Part shown: positions 56,839-64,000 of the stretch, one piece after another
Layout: every line of letters begins with the position of its first letter
Numbering within the stretch: the stretch's first letter is position 1
Source: Saxidomus purpurata
Lineage: Eukaryota > Mollusca > Bivalvia > Venerida > Veneridae
Direction of reading: 5' to 3'
Assembly: GCA_022818135.1 (NCBI GenBank)
Contig: JAFMSR010000002.1
Coordinates: 22,129,999 to 22,193,998, forward strand
DNA length: 64,000 bases
The notes under the pieces: generated by a model
Seen by the model: the letters and a program-made list of their open reading frames with translations, nothing else
Database searches by the model: none
What the model was told of the DNA's origin: nothing
Made by a program: the position numbers and the translations under genes

Positions 56839-59260
56839 ATGTAAAATTGCAATTTCTCCTTCATTTATTAACTGAAACTTTAATTTGAATAAGTTGTGTG
56901 CTTTTCCGTGACGACAATGACGGACAGTAGACTTAGTAATAACGGGCGGCATATTATTCGATCTCAAAACTAAAGTAAACGAATAAATTGTGCAAACGTG
57001 GCAGTTCACATTCCAGAGATTTCCTAATTCATCTATGCAAACAACTTAGTGAATTGTATAAATAGATGCAGTAAAATTTATTTGATATATACAATAAAGT
57101 AGTATGTTCTATATTATTTGAGCCTTTAATTTATTTTGTGCAAAGTACATGTGCACTTGTTCCAATTCTAGTTACATCTGACAAAGTTATTTTTGGTAAT
57201 GATGTGCCCAATCAAAAGATGACCTGAAAAGAGTAATAAAAGGGTTCTATTTCTATGAATTGACCTTACGCCAGATTCTTGATTGACAGATAAGAATCTC
57301 TTATCAGACCAATCAAACAGCTAGCTGATACAACATGTGACGAACGTGGTTATTAGCCGCCATTTTGTCCGTCAAACATTCAAAATGCATCCGTTGACGG
57401 ACATGCAATATTAGGTATTTTCTATGTAAGAAAGAGTATTTCTTTGAAATAAACAAGATTATCTTGATGGTCACACCGTAAATCGTGCTTACGGGGTTAG
57501 TTCTATGAGTTTTGTGATTCTTCATACGTTTTAAAATGATCTTATAAAACTTTTTGTTAAAGAAATAAAGCAAGAAGACTGACGTTCGTTCAGAGGTTCT
57601 CAAAGATTTATCCTGCCGAAATAAACTCCGACTTTGAGAGTGTTTCTTGTCATAACGTTTTAACGCCCTGTTTCAACAGTATTTCGGTTATTTACAACTC
57701 GAGCAACCATCGTTTCAGGGAATAACATGTACTATACATCTACGAAACTTCCAACTTCTTCAAATAAGCTTAGGAGACATGGAAGGTAGTTAAACTCGAG
57801 CCCGTGATTCTTAATTAAGGATATGTTTAATGATAATAAGTAAAACTGTAACCAATCAACCATGGAGGGGATCACAGTTAAAAATGAAATGCATTCCCTG
57901 TAAAATGTATCTTTAAGTTAGTAAAACGCGTCATCATGTGTGTGTACATATATTTGAAAGGCTTTGACCGATGCATCTGGTTGTTTGGGGACTTGCACAT
58001 CATAAACTAAGTGCACAATGATAATATAAGTCATGCTCGGTCATATGTCTACGACCGGTAGCGAGAGTAAATAACTCCAATTAGTCAGTCAGTCAGTCAG
58101 ATGCATCTGATACATTTGATTTAAACAGTAATTGTGACAAATAAATGATGTTATAGCTGGACATACAGTTGTTTATCATTTTAGAAAATAACAACAACAC
58201 CAAAAAGAAACAATACCAATAATAAACTTTAAAAAAAACTTGATTTTCATACGGAGGCATCATTCAGAAGTTGTATCAAAATGATAAAAATTTATATGCT
58301 TTACTGTATATTATCGGTTTTGTTTTAGTTATAAAAGTGTCACATTGTTTCAAACATAACATCCCTTATCCGGTTCGCAGAACTGCATACAAAAACTAAG
58401 TCTCCCACGAAAAACAGATCAGAAACCATAGTCACACAGCTACTTTTACTGTTGACACATGTTTAATGCTTATCGATATCTAATCTTTAAGAGCTTTTCA
58501 ATTAACGCCTTTTTGAAGAGTGTTTGATAATTAATGCACAGCGGACATAATAATGCTACCGTAAATATGTGATAACTTATTTTATGGTGCTAATTAAAAT
58601 AACATTTCAATTTCATGGCAATACAAATGATTGCAACGCGTCTGCAAATAACTAGCCTTAGTCTGTTAACTGAATGCCGCACGCATTTTGGATACTAGTA
58701 ATCTTTTTAAAATAAATTCACTCAAAGTAAACTTTGTGTTTTTTATGAAAATATTTTTGAAATCAGCAAAAGGATGATAGGACAGTTAAATATTATCAAA
58801 TATATGAATAAAACAAATGATTTCAGACTTAGTTTAATAGAGATCTGTATGAGCGTTTCCTGTGTTTGTCGGACTTCGCAGGAGTAGTGCCCCTTGATTT
58901 CGGTAGGCGTGGCTATGCCTCTCCTGGCGTAAGGTCAAATTTCCCTCTTTGAAACCCTTTTATCACTTACCATGATGCAGAACATTTAGAATACCACATG
59001 CCAGGCATATCAGCATGTTTAGTGATGTTATCTTATAACAAATTACTTTGTGACAGCTAGTACGACTTGCATGTGAGAATGATCAAATCAGCTCATTATT
59101 TCCATAGAAAATTGTTCTATGGTCTTTTACCTGATGCACATGCATTTATCAAAACATGTACAATCTTCATCTTTTTAAAGGAAAATGTAGTGGTTTTAAT
59201 AATATAAAAACTCATCACATATTAACATTATCTTATCTTATTCAAATCATGACCTCAACG
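56839..59260. other. AT-rich stretch; no gene recognised
   Basis: The only simple repeat noted is (CAGT)n near 58084-58100. The frame 57313-57603 (-) is basic and Lys-rich, begins MRTSERTSVFLLYFFNKK, and has no domain I can name. Nothing else was supported. Confidence 0.45.
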
Positions 59261-59261
59261 T

Positions 59262-59400
59262 ATAACAATAATAATGATGATGATGATGCTGATGCCGCTG
59301 ATGGTTATGATGATGATGACAACAGTTATAATAGTAATTATGATAATAATAATAGTGATGATGATAATAACAACAATAATAATAACAATAATAACGAATA
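59262..59400 (+). repeat. Trinucleotide microsatellite (GAT/AAT/AAC)
   Basis: AATAATGATGATGATGATGC continues as interrupted GAT and AAC/AAT triplets to 59400. Both forward frames over it give Asp/Asn-rich or Met-rich peptides, which are artefacts. Confidence 0.93.
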
Positions 59401-59854
59401 AAAATATGTATCAAATTATTGTGAAACTTTTTTACACCACTGTACAGGTCTATTTGTTTTCCAAAAAACTTGTTTGAACTACTTTTTCAATGCTTCTTGT
59501 GCCCCTTTTTTAATATATGCCACTATCTGTTTGTTTTTATACACAGTTTGTAAAACTAGGACTACATGTACATGTACATGTAAGCACAGAAGCAGAATTT
59601 TGCACTGTTTCTTGGCTTATCAGATACTATTCACTTGCAGTGACTATTAATGGGACATCATGCTGGTAAGATAACAATCCTAAAAATGTTATGTATATAC
59701 ATGTACAGTATGACTCTTCACTTTTCATACTTTTGCATAAACAAATAATTCTACCCTGAACTTTGAGAAACCCAGTACCATGTGTGAATAATCGGATATT
59801 GTCTGAAAGTGTTTTTAGTAAATATTAAATCATAAATACTAACAAATATGAATA

Positions 59855-60040
59855 CAGTAAACTCCGTTTATAACGAACTCCTTGGGACCATTTAAATGTG
59901 TTCCTTATATCCGAAGTTTGTTATATCCGTATAACATTTTCATACAAAATAAATAAAGTAAACAAATACGGTCCGATAAAAATTGTTCCTTATATCCGGA
60001 TGTTCGCTATATCCGGAGTCGTTATATACGGAGTTTACTG
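59855..60040. mobile_element. 186-bp TA-flanked MITE (pogo/Tc1-mariner type)
   Basis: CAGTAAACTCCGTTTATAAC and GTTATATACGGAGTTTACTG are inverted ends, and TA flanks each side. The inner part repeats TTCCTTATATCCG and TATATCCG in both orientations. TA target, CAGTA-like tips and small size fit pogo/Tigger-type MITEs. Confidence 0.85.
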
Positions 60041-60521
60041 TAACAATATAGTTCCTTATAGCTGACTTTTGCACCTTGTGCCAGGTAAGCTGAATCATAA
60101 GACTGAAAGTGCTGACAACAAGGGGCTCACTGCAAAATTGAGCACACTTTGTGTCAATACTTCTCTTACGGTACTTTATATTGCTTACAATACATTTATT
60201 TTAATCACATACCAACAATTCATTAATAACACATCATGTTGATTTTGTTTTGAATTATTTCAAAATCCCTCTAGGTAAAACATAGTTATGCTTGAGACTT
60301 TTTAACGAAGTAAAATGGAGTGCTTTTAAATTGTATATAACAGGCTTTGTTTAGTACACATCTTACAGGAATACGTAACACGACCTTCTCAGGACTATAC
60401 ATGAATTTCTCTTTTATTTCACAAAATTGAAGTTGGTACATTTATGCTTCCATAAGGGACATATGCTAACATCATAACATATATGATACAGGTCATTTTT
60501 TCATCATGATGTCCGACCAGA

Positions 60522-60727
60522 TCCGCCTGCGTGGTCGAGTCATATGAGTTGCTGACTTGAAATCACTGTTACCTCCGACCATGTCTCTTTATGTGAGGAA
60601 GTTGGCAGTGTCTTGTGAGGATTCAGAGCCTAGTACTGGTTCTTTCTATGACGATCTTACATAAACTGCCCACCTATTAGACAGACCAAATATGGTCGAA
60701 GTGAATGTTATAAACTCCTACAACAAC
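60522..60727 (+). mobile_element. tRNA-Ser-derived SINE with 14-bp target duplication
   Basis: GATGTCCGACCAGA flanks both sides exactly (60508-60521 and 60728-60741). The 206-bp insert begins CCGCCTGCGTGGTCGAGTCA (A-box region), with an anticodon arm CTGACTTGAAATCA carrying TGA. A body (GAAGTTGGCAGTGTCTTGTG ...) and a short CAACAAC tail follow. Head, tail and long duplication together make this a complete retroposed copy. Confidence 0.88.
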
Positions 60728-61439
60728 GATGTCCGACCAGAAATCATACAGAAAGCAAATGCAACATTTTTTCTTAAGTGTACGTCATGGCAACTAAATT
60801 TTCAGTGTCAAAAATTGTTTGCTGAAAACAAGATCTTTCAAATAGTACTATGTGAAAGACCTTTTTGAAAATGAAGGTATACATGTGTTTATGAAATTAT
60901 ATTTCATCTCATTCATATGGACACTTTCGATAGTCATTTACATGTTAAGAGATCTCTAAATGTATGGCGCCAATACACCACCTAATTTGAAAAAAATTGT
61001 AGTACATGTAACTTCAATTTATTTACTCGCCAGATCGTTATTTAATAAGAAGTGTCTACTTCGTACATGAAGGCAAACGTGGCATCTCAAATATATTTGG
61101 AAAACCGGGATATGGGACCAAAAATAAGGATAGTTTCACTTTTGTTATGGAAATCGAGATTGTCTCAAACTTATGGATAACTTTTTGTATATTGTTTCTA
61201 AATTTAATACAACGGATTTACTCAACACTTTTACTAGTAACATCATTCCCCGATTTTTGAAAGTTCCGCAATAAAAAAAAAACTTAAAAGAAAATTTACA
61301 GAACTAAAACTCATATATTTGTTGATTTCTCACAACCCCATCACCTCGCAAGTTCGCACCCCACAGTTTCCTTTCATCCGCGTAAGTAGTAGTCTATAAG
61401 CTACACTGTATCACATTGTATAAAACATAAGGGCTTTAT

Positions 61440-61710
61440 CGTTGGTACTGGTTTCCCATATGACCAATGCCCCCAGAAGAGGTTAGTTATTTTAGGTTTC
61501 GGAGGATAGTCTGAGATACAGAATTCCCAATTCCAGAGACACCCACTTCTTATACATGCAAAATGAATAACACCAATACATGGGACCTCGACTTTTAAGT
61601 CTCATCCGAAAAACTGTTAGTATTTTTAGCTGGTCAGCCCCCGGAATCAAAGCCGCTACCCCGAGATTACAAGTCACGGGCTCTACCGATTGAGATAACC
61701 GGGCTGACAC
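61440..61710 (-). mobile_element. tRNA-derived SINE (TGT-anticodon head)
   Basis: On the - strand it begins GCCCGGTTATCTCAATCGGT and AGAGC (A box), with an anticodon arm around CTTGTAATC and a decayed B box (GGCTTTGATTCCGG). A body containing TCGGATGAGACTTAAAAGTC and GAGGTCCCATGTA follows, text typical of mollusc SINEs. The 3' end is not sharply defined. The frame 61492-61710 lies wholly inside it. Confidence 0.78.
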
Positions 61711-62489
61711 ACTTTAAATTATGACCTGCATGTACTTAAGAAATCATTTAAAGTAGCTAAATATAAAACCCAGTCTTATGCTTGAACCTAAAATACTTTG
61801 AAACTTGGGCTTCACAAACTATTTAGTGTTCTTTAACCATTTTAACCTACTTTTGTAATGAATGGAAGCGCGGTGAATGAAATAAGACCGTTTTGATCAT
61901 GAATACACCGTTTATCATTTTGAAAAAAAGAAATTCTTGTTATTACTGGCTGATATTTGAGTGAGGGAGATACTTTATAAAGTTCGCATTGCTAGTTGCT
62001 GTATTGCAGAATGATTTTACACAGTCGATGATATGTAAACGCTAATTGTATATGCACTGTTGAATCAGTGTATATGGCTGCATGATGGCGTAGCAATTCA
62101 AATATTCTGAATTTTGCCTCAATTAGTGTTACAATTATTTACAGCATTAACTCGTATATTAGGCAACGGAAATGGCTTTTAATTGATTTTGAAGCCGAGA
62201 TCACAAACACGATCCCCACATGTTTCAGCTGAAGTCGATCTACTTTGCACGTGACTCCTTGTTAAAACAATCTAAATCTAAATTTAAATAAGATGTACAT
62301 GTAAAAGTCCAAAGTCATCATATCAAGTGAACACGTGTATTTAACTAATGTAATATAAATATATAGTGTAGTGGTGCTGTCTAATTACTTTTACTCACCA
62401 ACATTTTTAGCAGATTTTCTCAAATTGCTATATCGATTTTCAATTATGTAGTTGATTCTAGCATTTAGTTTTACACATTATTTTTTAAA

Positions 62490-62670
62490 GATGTACACAT
62501 CGGTCACCGAAGGTAACTGTTTTGCCGAGTTCCTGCAAAACAGTTACCCGAGGTGACCGGTATGTACATCTAAGCGAAGTGTCCCACGAGGGAAAGTTTT
62601 TCTTGCATACAGTCTTGTACTTGAAAGTAGATTTCTAAATACAAACTTATCAAAATGATGAATTATCTTG
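62490..62670 (+). repeat. Family F palindromic repeat, short divergent copy
   Basis: ACATCGGTCACCGAAGGTAA with CTGTTTTGCCGAG is answered by GTTACCCGAGGTGACCGGTA and TGTACATC. TTCTTGCATACAGTCTTGTA and AAGTAGATTTCTAAATACAA follow, as in the other copies. The stem sequence has changed on both sides together (GGTCACC / GGTGACC instead of CCGTCA / TGACGG). Confidence 0.8.
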
Positions 62671-64000
62671 TTGGTGTTTCGGAAATTGATTTATTTTAGC
62701 GAATCTAATATTCGTGATTTTGAAAAAGTGGATTTCTATTTTCTCATTTTTAACTAAGGGCGAAATTTAACTCAACAAAGCTTTATAAACAAAGAAAGAT
62801 CACTGTGTGACAGTGTTATTTACTGGCATTCTGATATTATAAACCGTCCAGGTTTTTTGTTAGCAATGAAAATTGAAACATCATCTAAGTGTATGCATTT
62901 ATGTACATGAACATTTAAAGAATGAATGAACCGGTTACATTGTAGCAATAAATGAATGAATTGTGTTTTATGGCACATTGATAATGGTAAGTATTAACAT
63001 GATTTTAATTTCAGGTGAACACAAGACACCTCATTCGATATGATAATTATATAGCTTGTGTGTGATAATGTGCTAATTGTTTTATAATTAAGTTTCGCTT
63101 ACGTATAATGTAGAATACTTTAATTAAAAAAATGTTAAAGAATTCAGGATAACGGCAATGCGGACATAAAATTCGTAAAATATTGTTCTAAATGTTCGCT
63201 GATTACAAATTTCGCAATTATCTCTGCTCGCTAATATCGCAAACATAAGACATATGCGAAAATTCCTGATATACGGTATTATAAATTTTGAAATTGTTCG
63301 TGTTTCTGACTCTGAACTGAAGCCCCATATACGTTGAAACCTGCAGAGACAAAGCACCGTACTGTTCAGCTTTTTTTCCCAGTCAGTTGTCTTTGGTCAC
63401 AGGTTTGACTGAATCAACCTTTTTTGAAACTTGTAGAAAATACAATGGACAAATCAGGAAGCAAGGATTTTTGGCCAATAAAAGTGATTCGGACAAGACT
63501 CAAACATATTATGTACACTTTAAAATCGTCTTCGAGTCTTTTGCTGTCAGAACTTTGAGTTCTTTGATTGCTTTGATACAGATCAGTGTGTTCTATTCTC
63601 AATACAAAATTATCACTAGGATGTAAACATCGATCAGATAAAATGGTAGAGTACATGTCTGATCCTGAGAGGATTTCTGGCTTTCCAATGTGCAGTTACA
63701 CATGTACACTCTGCTGCATGTAATTATATCTGACACTTTTATCAGTAAGACTAGGGCCATTGATTATCTGTGCAGATCTTCCCAGCTTTATTACTGTTCA
63801 AATTTTTAAGATATAAACATATGAATTATAACATATGAATATATGAACCAACTTTGTAACTAAAAGTTTTAATCTGTTTTAAAGTTATTCAGCGCATTTG
63901 GACTTTTCCATTTGCCAATGAAATGACTAGTAGAATGTATAATCTTTTTTTGAAATTTACACTGTCTTATGCACTTTTAATTGGATAATGCCGAATGAGA
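62671..64000. other. AT-rich right end; no gene recognised
   Basis: Opposed frames at 63387-63626 and 63414-63656 overlap and neither shows a domain. The frame 63124-63357 (-) is also unrecognised. No RNA gene or bounded element was found. Confidence 0.45.

Noticed and set aside
59156..59477. Asp/Asn-rich and Met-rich frames
   Set aside because: Both are readings of an imperfect GAT/AAC triplet repeat.
61492..61710. 72-residue - strand frame
   Set aside because: It reads through a tRNA-derived SINE head and body.

Overview
The window is AT-rich, gene-poor animal DNA, most likely from a bivalve mollusc. The evidence is interrupted genes with GT/AG introns and several kinds of tRNA-derived SINE. 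It also carries interspersed repeat families that I know from bivalve genomes (AGCTCACCTGGC...GGCCCTCTTGTT and AGCTCGAC...GACAGCTCTTGTT). Species cannot be fixed from this sequence. There are no operons, CRISPR arrays or bacterial signals.

Two real genes are visible. (1) On the + strand, from 10812 to 21742 (possibly from 828), lies the 3' half of a sorting nexin 8 (SNX8) gene. Five clear exons encode the BAR-domain half of the protein and the stop codon. The PX-domain exons lie upstream of the window or are missing from it. (2) On the - strand, 37344 to 35649, is a complete two-exon class A (rhodopsin-like) GPCR of 376 residues, probably a neuropeptide receptor. A broken duplicate of its TM1-TM3 segment sits just upstream of it at 37540-37775. 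A third open frame (41199-41597, - strand) is a weak candidate.

Layout. 1-10.7 kb is a pile of degenerate tandem duplications and back-to-back repeat families. 10.8-22.3 kb holds the SNX8 exons, with repeats, an hAT-like MITE, SINEs and hairpins in the introns. 22.3-35.6 kb is intergenic, with two well-bounded inverted-repeat transposons and a large palindromic repeat family. 35.6-39.1 kb holds the GPCR, its pseudogene and a broken LINE. 39-48 kb is dominated by foldback elements, including a 1.7-kb element built from ACTAGT palindromes and flanked by a 6-bp target duplication. 48-64 kb is mostly unique-looking AT-rich DNA with a rearranged Tc1 remnant, minisatellites, a small TA-flanked MITE and two more SINEs. 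Homopolymer blocks near 47.1 and 48.8-49.1 kb look like assembly or consensus errors.

The most informative observations are: DNA transposons whose exact ends and target duplications can be read directly (8, 9, 6, 6, 5 and 2 bp); several unrelated tandem-unit repeat families that all end in the same CTCTTGTT; the ACTAGT foldback element; and the partial GPCR duplication.
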